Shown piece by piece: positions 18,145-25,684 of a DNA stretch of 64,000 nucleotides; within the stretch, counting starts at the first letter, position 1; each line of letters starts with the position of its first letter. The translations under genes and the position numbers were made by a program. The DNA lies in NCBI RefSeq assembly GCF_002750975.1, contig NZ_PEJS01000001.1, forward strand, positions 2,356,001-2,420,000, in the 5' to 3' direction. This DNA is from Stenotrophomonas indicatrix (GTDB lineage Bacteria; Pseudomonadota; Gammaproteobacteria; Xanthomonadales; Xanthomonadaceae). The notes under the pieces were generated by a model. The model was not told the DNA's origin and searched no databases. It worked only from the letters and a program-made list of their open reading frames with translations.

Positions 18145-18157
18145 TACACTCGGTGTA
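18145..18157. promoter_or_regulatory. Candidate TetR operator
   Basis: Perfect inverted repeat TACAC-TCG-GTGTA in the 82-base region between the divergent monooxygenase and TetR genes, 23 bases before the TetR start. Its size and place suit binding by the adjacent TetR dimer, which would then control both genes. Confidence 0.55.
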
Positions 18158-18179
18158 CTTTTCCACAAGTGACCCGCCC

Positions 18180-18824
18180 ATGCCCCCGCCACCCGGTCGC
18201 CGTGAGCAGCGCAAAGCCGAGACCCGACAGGCGATTTCCGACGTCGCCACCCGGTTGATCATCGAGCGCGGCTTCGAAGCGGTGTCGATGAGCGAGATCG
18301 CCGACGCCGCCGGGGTTTCGCGCAAGACGGTGTTCAACTACTTCGCCAGCAAGGAACAGCTGGTGTTCGACCGTGACGAGGAAGCGCGTCAGTTGCTGCG
18401 CGAGGGCATGGCCGCGCGCACGTCGATGACGCCGCTGGCCGCCTTCCAAGGACTGGTGCGGGAACTGCTGGACACCGGCCATCCGCTGCTGCGGATCAAC
18501 GCCGGTGCGGCGTCGTTCTGGAAAACCGTGGCCCAAAGCGCCGTACTGGTGGCCCATGCGCGGCAGCTGCAGGCGCTGCTGACCGATGACCTGGCGCAGT
18601 TGATGGCTGAGTCAGCGGGGCGACCCGTCGGCGACGCCGACGCACGACTGGGCGCCTCGATGCTGATGGCGTCGATGGTGGCCGCCTACGAACAGGGGCT
18701 GCGCGCCCTGTCGTTCGGCGGAGATCCGCGGCAGGCGATGGTGCCGCTGATCGTGCGCGGCGCGACGGGGACGCTGGTGGCATTGGCCGGTACGCCGTAT
18801 ACGGATCCGTCCGCGCGTCCATGA
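18180..18824 (+). CDS. TetR-family transcriptional regulator
   Basis: 214 aa. The N-terminal DNA-binding domain contains the TetR helix-turn-helix at about residues 34-56 (VSMSEIADAAGVSRKTVFNYF), and the C-terminal helical ligand domain follows. Being divergent from the FAD monooxygenase, it most likely represses that gene in response to a small molecule. The start MPPPPGRREQRK at 18180 is used; the upstream frame overlaps the divergent gene. Confidence 0.9.
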   Translation: MPPPPGRREQRKAETRQAISDVATRLIIERGFEAVSMSEIADAAGVSRKTVFNYFASKEQLVFDRDEEARQLLREGMAARTSMTPLAAFQGLVRELLDTGHPLLRINAGAASFWKTVAQSAVLVAHARQLQALLTDDLAQLMAESAGRPVGDADARLGASMLMASMVAAYEQGLRALSFGGDPRQAMVPLIVRGATGTLVALAGTPYTDPSARP

Positions 18825-18853
18825 CGCAATCGGGGGATGGGCACCCGCTCATT

Positions 18854-18878
18854 GCAAATGCTAATCTTTCTCATTTGC
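18854..18878. promoter_or_regulatory. Fur-box-like inverted repeat
   Basis: GCAAATG-N11-CATTTGC, with the central AATGCTAATC resembling the Fur consensus. It lies 20 bases before the start of the TonB-dependent receptor, where a bound Fur repressor would block transcription in iron-replete cells. Confidence 0.65.
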
Positions 18879-18897
18879 AGACAAGCCTGATACGCCC

Positions 18898-21039
18898 ATG
18901 CCCCACTTCCTGCCCCGCCGCAGCATTCTGTGCCTGGCGACGACGCTGCCTTTTGCCACCCCCGGATACGCCGCCGACGCCCCGCCCAGCCGCGTGCAGG
19001 AGCTGGACAAGGTGGAGGTGCGTGGCCGCGCACAGACGTTGTACCGGGTGGATGACGCGGCTGTCGGCACCCGCACCGATACACCGCTGGAACTGGTGCC
19101 GCAGTCCATCCAGGTACTGCCGCGCGAGCTGATCGACGACCAGGCTGCACGCCAGGTGACCGATCTCTATCGCAGCATCAGCGGCATCAGCTACTTCAGC
19201 TATGCCGGGGTGACCCTGCGTGGCTTCCGCCAGGAGAACGTGCTGTATGACGGCCTGCGGGGCGACCCCTATGCGGGATTCTCGGTACCGCAGTTGTTCA
19301 ACATCGAGCGGGTGGAGGTGCTGAAGGGACCGGCCGGCGCGCTGTACGGGGGCGGCGACGCTGGTGGCGTGATCAACTATGTGACCCGCAAGCCGAAAGC
19401 CACTGCCGAACGCCGCGTTGAACTGCAGATGGGAAACAGGGATTTCCGCGCCGGCTCGATCGAAGGTACCGGGCCGTTGAATGCAGCCGGCACGGTGCGC
19501 TACCGCGCCGGCCTGTATGGCGACAACGAGCAGGGCGTGCGCTGGAACACCGACAGTGAAAGCGTGATCGGCGATGCCTCGCTGGCCTTCGACGTGGGCG
19601 ACACCGGCGAGCTGGTGCTGCAGTTCACCGACATTGCCCAGAACCTGGGCGGCAATCGCCTGCGCGGTGTTCCGGTCGATGACAGGGGCAATTTCCTGAC
19701 CGACCGCCGCTGGAACCACAACGAGGCCAGCGACTTCCTGGACATGCGGGCCAAGGTGGCGCTGGCACAGTACCGTTTCGCGCCGCGCGACAACCTGGAC
19801 GTGGATATTGCCGCGCGCTGGTTCAGCAACAACGAACACCAGATGTACCACGAGCCGATGGGCCTGATCGACCGCGACCGCGATGGCGTGGCCGAATGGA
19901 TGACCCGGCAGCTGCGCAACCAGATCCGCGACAACGAGGCGTTCACCGCCAACGCCAATGCGGTGTGGCGGGTAAGCACCGGTCCGGTGGACCACAAGGT
20001 GCTGTTCGGTGCGGACGTGTACCAGCTGGATGCGGACTTCACCGCGCAGACCGCCAACAGCGCCGACCTCGCGCGCGGCGCCGGCCCGGTGCGTGGCATC
20101 GACCTGTTCAATCCGGTGTATGGCGCCAGCAGCTGGCACGCTTACAACCTGTCCAGCCTGCCCTGGCGCAGCACCAGCACGCGCAGCAGGCGCTATGGCG
20201 GTTATCTGCAGGACGAGCTGGCCCTGACCCCGCGCTGGCACGTGCTGGCCGGCCTGCGCTGGGATGGGTTCAAGGACGATGACCGCCTTGCCGGCAGCAG
20301 CGTGGATGGCAACGACATCAGCTGGCGCCTGGGCAGTACGTTCACCGTTCGCGATGGACTGAACCTGTATGCCAACGTGGCCAGCGGCTTCGTGCCGCAG
20401 TCGGCGGCCAACCAGAATTCCGCCGCAGGCGGCCCGTTCGATGCCGAGCGCAGCAGGCAGTGGGAAGTGGGCATGAAATCGCTGCTGGCCGAGCGCCTGA
20501 GCCTGAACCTGGCGGCCTACCGTATCGACCGCAGCAACATCGTGCAGGCCACTGGCGAGGTCATCAATGGAGTGAACCAGCTGGCGGCGCTGGGCCTGAT
20601 GCGCAGCACCGGCATGGAACTGGATCTTCTGGCCGACGTGACCGAGCGCTGGGTGCTGAACCTGACCTACGCCTACAACGACGCGCGGGTGAAGGACGCG
20701 GGCTCCAATGGCATCACCAATGCCTCCGGCGATCGCTTCGCCAATGCACCGCGCAACAAGCTGGGCCTGTGGACGCGCTGCGACCTGCCGGCGATCAACT
20801 CGGCCATTGGCTTCGGTGCCGACTACGTGGATGAGCGCATCAGCCTGGATGGCCAGCGCGTGAAGCCGTACACCGTGTTCGACATGAGCTGGAAAACCAC
20901 GTGGAAGCAGTGGCAGTTCCAGGCCAACGTCAAGAACCTGTTCGACAAGGTGTATGCCGCCAGCGGATTCATCGAGCGCAACGGCCATTTCCCGGGCGAG
21001 CCGCGCCGGGTGTATGTGCAGGCCGGTTACAGCTTCTAG
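18898..21039 (+). CDS. TonB-dependent siderophore receptor
   Basis: 713-aa outer-membrane receptor. A signal peptide ends near GYAAD. The plug domain (about residues 50-160) contains RVEVLKGPAGALYGGGDAGG, typical of TonB-dependent receptors, followed by a 22-strand barrel ending in the aromatic C terminus YSF. It has no N-terminal signalling (STN) domain. Ferrisiderophore import energised by TonB-ExbBD is the likely role. The Fur-like box upstream supports iron control. The siderophore is not determinable. Confidence 0.93.
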   Translation: MPHFLPRRSILCLATTLPFATPGYAADAPPSRVQELDKVEVRGRAQTLYRVDDAAVGTRTDTPLELVPQSIQVLPRELIDDQAARQVTDLYRSISGISYFSYAGVTLRGFRQENVLYDGLRGDPYAGFSVPQLFNIERVEVLKGPAGALYGGGDAGGVINYVTRKPKATAERRVELQMGNRDFRAGSIEGTGPLNAAGTVRYRAGLYGDNEQGVRWNTDSESVIGDASLAFDVGDTGELVLQFTDIAQNLGGNRLRGVPVDDRGNFLTDRRWNHNEASDFLDMRAKVALAQYRFAPRDNLDVDIAARWFSNNEHQMYHEPMGLIDRDRDGVAEWMTRQLRNQIRDNEAFTANANAVWRVSTGPVDHKVLFGADVYQLDADFTAQTANSADLARGAGPVRGIDLFNPVYGASSWHAYNLSSLPWRSTSTRSRRYGGYLQDELALTPRWHVLAGLRWDGFKDDDRLAGSSVDGNDISWRLGSTFTVRDGLNLYANVASGFVPQSAANQNSAAGGPFDAERSRQWEVGMKSLLAERLSLNLAAYRIDRSNIVQATGEVINGVNQLAALGLMRSTGMELDLLADVTERWVLNLTYAYNDARVKDAGSNGITNASGDRFANAPRNKLGLWTRCDLPAINSAIGFGADYVDERISLDGQRVKPYTVFDMSWKTTWKQWQFQANVKNLFDKVYAASGFIERNGHFPGEPRRVYVQAGYSF

Positions 21040-21063
21040 GCCAGCGCTGCAGAGCAACGCGAC

Positions 21064-21088
21064 GGGGAAGTGGCATGGCCACTTCCCC
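21064..21088. terminator. Bidirectional hairpin terminator
   Basis: Perfect 11-bp stem GGGGAAGTGGC/GCCACTTCCCC with an ATG loop, located between the convergent TonB receptor and lipoprotein genes. There is no long T-run, so its strength is uncertain. Confidence 0.65.
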
Positions 21089-21096
21089 GACCGGCG

Positions 21097-21378
21097 TCAG
21101 CCCGAGCAGGACACCAGCATCGAGCGGGTGGCCATCTGGGTGGAGGTGAAGCCGTTCTTGTTGCCGACCGCGATGGCATTGCCCTCATCGCCATCCTTGC
21201 TGAAGACCACGTAGCCACCGGGGCACATCTGCCCGGCCTTCTCGTAGCAACCGCTCCAGGAACTGGAGCCGCTGCAGTCGATGGAAACGCCGCGGCGGCC
21301 ATCCGGGGTGACGGTCATCTTGGCGGTGGTGCAGCCGGTCAGCGTGGCGAGCAACAGCAGCGGAACGAACAACTTCAT
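21097..21378 (-). CDS. Small putative lipoprotein
   Basis: 93-aa protein with signal peptide and lipobox LTGC (Cys16). Four or five cysteines in the mature part (SIDCSGSSSWSGCYEKAGQMC) suggest disulfides in the periplasm. Function unknown. It starts at 21378. A copy of the GTTCACGCAAT element shared with the neighbouring two-component genes lies 53-63 bases upstream, so it may be part of that regulon. Confidence 0.75.
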   Translation of the reverse strand: MKLFVPLLLLATLTGCTTAKMTVTPDGRRGVSIDCSGSSSWSGCYEKAGQMCPGGYVVFSKDGDEGNAIAVGNKNGFTSTQMATRSMLVSCSG

Positions 21379-21430
21379 GGTGACTCCAGGGATGGGAACT
21401 GCGAATGGGCGCCAAGGCTGCAGCGCCTGG

Positions 21431-21441
21431 ATTGCGTGAAC
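21431..21441 (-). promoter_or_regulatory. GTTCACGCAAT element, site A
   Basis: On the minus strand reads GCAAGGTTCACGCAATCC, upstream of the lipoprotein gene starting at 21378. It is one of five related sites around the OmpR-type regulator at 21590. Confidence 0.55.
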
Positions 21442-21510
21442 CTTGCGCCGTCCCCGCGGCGTCATCGCATCCCTGCATGACCTCCCGGCGGCTGTGCAGG
21501 CACGCCATGT

Positions 21511-21521
21511 TCACGCAATGT
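21511..21521 (+). promoter_or_regulatory. GTTCACGCAAT element, site B
   Basis: Reads GTTCACGCAATGTTCCTG, with GTTCA and GTTCC spaced 11 bases apart as expected for a tandem OmpR-family site. It lies 68 bases before the response-regulator gene, suggesting autoregulation. Confidence 0.6.
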
Positions 21522-21589
21522 TCCTGTAATACGGTGCCGGCGCGTGCCGAACCGCCCTTCTGCGGCCTCTCCCTGCCCAAGCCCTGCTG

Positions 21590-22264
21590 ATGCACATCCT
21601 GCTGATCGAAGACGAAGCCGAACTGGCCGCCACCCTCAAGTCCGCCCTGCAGCGCGAGCGCTATGTGGTGGACGTGGCCAATACCCTGGCACTGGCGCGG
21701 GAGGCGGCCCTGTGCGGCCTGCACGATCTGGTGCTGCTGGACCGCACCCTGCCCGATGGCGATGGCCTGGCGTTGATTTCCCTGCTGCGCGAGCGCAACC
21801 CCGGGGTGCCGATCATCGTGCTGAGCGCGCTGGGCCAGTTGCCGGACCGGATTGCCGGCCTGGATGAAGGCGCCGATGACTACCTGACCAAGCCCTTCGC
21901 GCTGGAGGAGCTGTTCGCGCGGATCCGTGCTGCGGGCCGTCGCCCAAGCGGATTGCAGGTGGAGTCCATCAGCATCGGCCGATTGGTGTTCGACCCCGCC
22001 TCGGGCGAGGCCAGTGTGGGCGGCCAGCGGCTGGAGCTGCCGCGGCGCGAGATCCGGGTGCTGGCCGCCCTCGCACGGCGCCTGGGCCGCACCGTGCTGC
22101 GCGAATCCATCGAGATGGCGGTGTATGGCTTCGACGACGGCATCCATTCCAACACCCTGGATTCGCACGTCTCGCGCCTGCGCCGAAAACTCGCTGACGC
22201 CGATGCGGGCGTGGAGATCCACGCCATTCGCGGGGTTGGCTATCTGATGCGGGAAAGCAAGTGA
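21590..22264 (+). CDS. OmpR-family response regulator
   Basis: 224-aa two-component regulator. The receiver domain has the acidic pair Glu7-Asp8, the phosphorylated Asp51 (VLLDRTLPDGDG) and the conserved Lys in YLTKPF. The C-terminal winged helix (residues about 125-222) ends RGVGYLMR. It overlaps the histidine-kinase gene by one base (TGATG), so the pair is coupled. Shared upstream elements suggest it controls itself, the neighbouring lipoprotein, the MacAB pair and a BA14K-like gene. Confidence 0.93.
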   Translation: MHILLIEDEAELAATLKSALQRERYVVDVANTLALAREAALCGLHDLVLLDRTLPDGDGLALISLLRERNPGVPIIVLSALGQLPDRIAGLDEGADDYLTKPFALEELFARIRAAGRRPSGLQVESISIGRLVFDPASGEASVGGQRLELPRREIRVLAALARRLGRTVLRESIEMAVYGFDDGIHSNTLDSHVSRLRRKLADADAGVEIHAIRGVGYLMRESK

Positions 22265-23613
22265 TGGCGCGTCGCCCGTCGTTGAAGCGCCCACTGATCG
22301 TCAAGACGCTGATCTACCAGTTGCTCGCACTGCTGGTGGCCTTCTTCGCCCTGCTGATGGTGCTGGTGCGTGCCGACAGCGGTGGCTACTACACCATCCA
22401 GACCTTCGCACCGGTGGCGGCCGAGGCGGTGCACCGCGACCGCAACGGCGAACTGTACGTGCAGCACACGCCGGAGCTGTCCGAACTGCTGAAGATCGTC
22501 CCTGGCGCATGGTTCATCGCCGAGGACGAGCATGGGCACCACGTCACCTTCGGTCATGTGCCACCGGCCTATGCCTCGCTGGTCGGCGCCCTCGATGGCA
22601 TCCCCTATGGCGACCTGCGCGGGCGTGATCGCAGCGATGGCCTGGCCGTGGTGGTACGCCAGCACAGCGGACCGGCCGGCAAGCTGACCATCATGGCCCA
22701 TGGCGAAACCGATTCGCTGACCATGCAGATGGCGTTGGCCGCGCACATCATCACCCTGCCGATCTTCCTGCTGCTGGCGCTGGCCACCATCATCCTGACG
22801 CCGATCATCGTGCGGCGGGCACTGGCCGGTGTCGAGCGCATCGCGCAGGAAGCCCGCAACATCTCGGCCAGCCGTCGTGGCATCCGCCTGACCGAAACTG
22901 CGGTGCCGGTGGAGATCGCGCCGCTGGTAACCGCCGTCAACGATGCATTGGACCGGTTGGATGAAGGACACGAGCGGCAACGCCGTTTCATCGCCGCAGC
23001 GGCGCATGAGTTGCGCACGCCGATCGCGATCCTGCGGGTAAAGATCGATGCCGCTGATGATTCGACTTCGCGCAGCCTTGCCGTGGAAGTCGCGCGTCTG
23101 GCGACCCTGGCCGAGCAGCTGCTGGACCTTCACCGCATGGAAGAGGACGGTCCAAAGGAAACCCTCAACCTGGCCCGGGCGGCCAAACGGGTGGCCGCCG
23201 ATCTTGCGCCCCTGCTGATCCAGTCGGACAAGACGGTGGCGGTGGCGGTGGAACCACACTTCCCGGTGCTGGGTGAGGCTGGCGCGGTCGAACGGGTGAT
23301 CTCCAACCTGGTGTTGAATGCCGCCGAGCACGGTGGCCGCCAGATCATCGTGCGGGTGCAGGGCAGCTGCCTGGAAGTGGAAGACGATGGCCCCGGCATT
23401 CCGGTGGACCAGCGCGAACGTGTGTTCGAGCCGTTCCAGCGACTGCGCCCACGGCAGACCGGTGCGGGCCTGGGACTGAACCTGGTGCGGCAGGTGATCG
23501 ACCGTCACGGTGGCCGTGTCACTATTCTGGATGCCCCCGGTGGCGGCGCGCTGATCCGCGTCGAATTTCCGCAGCACCCGGGCGTTGTCTCTGCGCCATC
23601 GGTAGAGCAGTGA
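22264..23613 (+). CDS. Sensor histidine kinase
   Basis: 449 aa. Two transmembrane helices (about 15-36 and 161-183) flank a ~125-residue periplasmic sensor. A HAMP linker follows, then the dimerisation domain with phospho-acceptor His248 (AAAAHELRTPIA), and the ATPase domain with N box (NLVLNAAEHG), G1 (EDDGPGIP) and G2 (GAGLGLNL). Cognate partner of the response regulator just upstream. The signal is unknown; PhoQ/QseC-like architecture. Confidence 0.93.
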   Translation: MARRPSLKRPLIVKTLIYQLLALLVAFFALLMVLVRADSGGYYTIQTFAPVAAEAVHRDRNGELYVQHTPELSELLKIVPGAWFIAEDEHGHHVTFGHVPPAYASLVGALDGIPYGDLRGRDRSDGLAVVVRQHSGPAGKLTIMAHGETDSLTMQMALAAHIITLPIFLLLALATIILTPIIVRRALAGVERIAQEARNISASRRGIRLTETAVPVEIAPLVTAVNDALDRLDEGHERQRRFIAAAAHELRTPIAILRVKIDAADDSTSRSLAVEVARLATLAEQLLDLHRMEEDGPKETLNLARAAKRVAADLAPLLIQSDKTVAVAVEPHFPVLGEAGAVERVISNLVLNAAEHGGRQIIVRVQGSCLEVEDDGPGIPVDQRERVFEPFQRLRPRQTGAGLGLNLVRQVIDRHGGRVTILDAPGGGALIRVEFPQHPGVVSAPSVEQ

Positions 23614-23934
23614 GGACGTCCGCACATCGGTGACTGCCGCCTGTCCGTGCGCTGCAGACAGCGATGACACGCAAGGTTGCGGCAATGTTCGCTGCGCAGC
23701 ATCGAATCGATGGCATCTGCGCTGCCATCGCGTTCCATCCTGACAGGAAGCCTGCACGTGACCGAAGGAGTTCCTCCACCCTCCTCCTCTAGCCGATCCC
23801 GCGCGACACCAGCCACATCTGGTTTGACCGCGGCTGCGTGGAATAGACGCTCGCATGCCGATCGCGCGCGCGGACTGCCGCATTGGCCACAGTGGCTGCG
23901 CGCGATACCTGCTGCGAAGCGTCCGAACGTGCTG
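23614..23934. other. Intergenic region
   Basis: 321 bases between the kinase gene and the small membrane-protein gene. It contains site C of the GTTCACGCAAT family at 23676-23686. The open frame running through it from 23677 lacks coding character, so no separate gene is called. Confidence 0.4.
23676..23686 (+). promoter_or_regulatory. GTTCACGCAAT-like element, site C
   Basis: Reads GCAAGGTTGCGGCAATGTTCG, the most divergent of the five copies but with the second GTTC half-site preserved. It lies about 250 bases before the membrane protein at 23935. Confidence 0.4.
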
Positions 23935-24357
23935 ATGCGCCTTTTTGCCGCGCTGTTCCTGTTGCTGCCCGGCAGTGCACTGGTGGTTTCAACGCACCGC
24001 CATGCACACGCAGCACTGACCAGCGCAGTGCTGCTCTTCGTCGTCGCACATGCCGTGCTGCACGCGCTGTCCGCATGGCGATCAACTACAGCGCGAACCC
24101 TCCCTGCTGCTCTGCGCAACATGGACACGCATGCAGCGTGGATGATGCTGGCCAGCGCTTGGGTCCCGCTGGTGATACATCGCGTGCACGCGCAGCCGTC
24201 CAGCACACTCGCTGCCGCAGGGCTGGTGATCGGCACGCTGTGCCAGCTCTGCAGCCTGCGCATGACATCCGACCGTCTGCGCAGCGCGTTGCTGGTGCTG
24301 GGCAGTGCCTTGCAGTTCGTCGCCGTGGCGCTGGTCATCGCCATGGAAGTGACCTGA
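23935..24357 (+). CDS. Small four-helix membrane protein
   Basis: 140 aa with four hydrophobic segments (about residues 2-19, 28-48, 63-80 and 88-106, with a further one near the end), and several histidines (STHRHAHAAL, VVAHAVLHAL). Function unknown. The start MRLFAALFLLL at 23935 begins directly with the first helix; the long upstream extension is rejected. It sits between the two-component pair and macAB on the same strand. Confidence 0.55.
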   Translation: MRLFAALFLLLPGSALVVSTHRHAHAALTSAVLLFVVAHAVLHALSAWRSTTARTLPAALRNMDTHAAWMMLASAWVPLVIHRVHAQPSSTLAAAGLVIGTLCQLCSLRMTSDRLRSALLVLGSALQFVAVALVIAMEVT

Positions 24358-24378
24358 CAACCACGACAGCGCCGCAAG

Positions 24379-24389
24379 GTTCACGCAAT
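24379..24389 (+). promoter_or_regulatory. GTTCACGCAAT element, site D
   Basis: Reads GCAAGGTTCACGCAATCCATC, identical to site A over 18 bases, and lies 105 bases before the MacA-like gene. Confidence 0.55.
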
Positions 24390-24493
24390 CCATCACCTTG
24401 AGACTCGACGGCCATCCACGCCCGGCACCCGGCGCGTGCATCTCTCCTGCCGCGAGGACCACCGATGACCTGCCCGTTCTGGACGCTGTGCGA

Positions 24494-25684
24494 ATGAGCA
24501 CGGCACCGCGTAAACACCGCCGACTGCTGATGACCGCCGGTGCCGTACTGTGCACTGCCATTGCCGCCTGGTTCTGGCTCCGACCGGCACCGCCACCACC
24601 ACTGCAGCTCGCGCCCGTGGTGCGTGGGAACATCGAGCAGGTGGTGGAAGCCACCGGCACCCTGAAGCCATCGCGACTAGTGAGCGTGGGCGCGCAGGTT
24701 TCCGGACGCATCGAAACCCTGTACGTGAAGCTGGGCGACAAGGTGAAGGCAGGTGACCCGATTGCCGACATCGACTCCCGTACCCAGCGCAATGCACTGC
24801 TGAGTGCGCAGGCAGCACAGCGCACCGCACGCGCCAACCGTGATGCACTGGCCACCGATCTACGCCAGTTCGAACTGACCCTGCGGCGGCAGCAACGACT
24901 GGTCGCATCGCAGCTGGTTGCCCGCGCCGACTTCGACGCGGCCAACGCCAAGGTGGAGGCAACCCGCGAACAGATCAAAGCGCTGGATGGGGAGATCGTG
25001 CAGCGGCAGACCGAGGTGGACATCGCGCAGACCAATCTGGACTACACCCGCATCACCGCGCCTACCGATGGCACGGTGCTGGCGGTGGTCGCCCGTCAGG
25101 GGCAGACGGTGAACGCGGTACAGAGCGCACCCACCATCGTCATGCTGGGCAACCAGGACGTGATGACTGTCTATGCCGAAATCTCCGAGGCCGACGTTGT
25201 GCACACCACGGTCGGCCAGGAAGCCTTCTTCACCATCCTTGGCGATGCGGGCCGCCGGTACAGCAGCACGCTGCGCGACATTGCGCCAGCGCCCGAATCG
25301 ATCACCAACGAAGATGCATCCAGCCTCACGTCACCGGCGTTGTCCGCCGGCAGCCGCACCGCCATGTACTACAACGGCCAGTTCGACGTGGACAACAGTG
25401 ATGGGCGCCTGCGCAGCTACATGACCGCCCAGGTACGCATCGTGCTCGGCCGTGCCCACAACGTCCTGACCATCCCCTCCGCCGCGCTGGGTGCGCGGGC
25501 CGGCGATGGCAGCTACAGCGTGCAGGTTCTCGGTGCAGACGGGCGCGCCGTGGCGCGGCGCATCGCCATCGGACTGGATGACCAGATCCAGGTGGAAGTA
25601 CGCAGCGGCTTGAAGCAAGGCGAGCAGGTCGTTCTTGCTCAAGCCGGCGACGAAGACGCCGCCGCACCCGCGCAGCGCGGATGA
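24494..25684 (+). CDS. macA: MacA-like periplasmic adaptor (membrane fusion protein)
   Basis: 396 aa. One N-terminal transmembrane anchor (MTAGAVLCTAIAAWFWL) is followed by the biotinyl-lipoyl half-motif (VSVGAQVSGRIETLYVKLGDKVKAGD). A helical hairpin and a beta barrel complete the membrane-fusion fold. It overlaps the downstream ABC gene by 4 bases (ATGA), giving a MacA-MacB pair that exports antibiotics, peptides or lipids with a TolC-type outer channel encoded elsewhere. Confidence 0.88.
   Translation: MSTAPRKHRRLLMTAGAVLCTAIAAWFWLRPAPPPPLQLAPVVRGNIEQVVEATGTLKPSRLVSVGAQVSGRIETLYVKLGDKVKAGDPIADIDSRTQRNALLSAQAAQRTARANRDALATDLRQFELTLRRQQRLVASQLVARADFDAANAKVEATREQIKALDGEIVQRQTEVDIAQTNLDYTRITAPTDGTVLAVVARQGQTVNAVQSAPTIVMLGNQDVMTVYAEISEADVVHTTVGQEAFFTILGDAGRRYSSTLRDIAPAPESITNEDASSLTSPALSAGSRTAMYYNGQFDVDNSDGRLRSYMTAQVRIVLGRAHNVLTIPSAALGARAGDGSYSVQVLGADGRAVARRIAIGLDDQIQVEVRSGLKQGEQVVLAQAGDEDAAAPAQRG

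Noticed and set aside
18871..21057. Very long minus-strand open frame (728 codons) opposite the TonB receptor
   Set aside because: A GC-rich shadow: it reads as low-complexity His/Gln/Val-rich protein, while the plus strand encodes a clear receptor with signal peptide, plug and barrel.
22240..23883. 547-codon minus-strand frame opposite the histidine kinase
   Set aside because: Shadow of the kinase, His/Arg/Gln-rich and without any family features.
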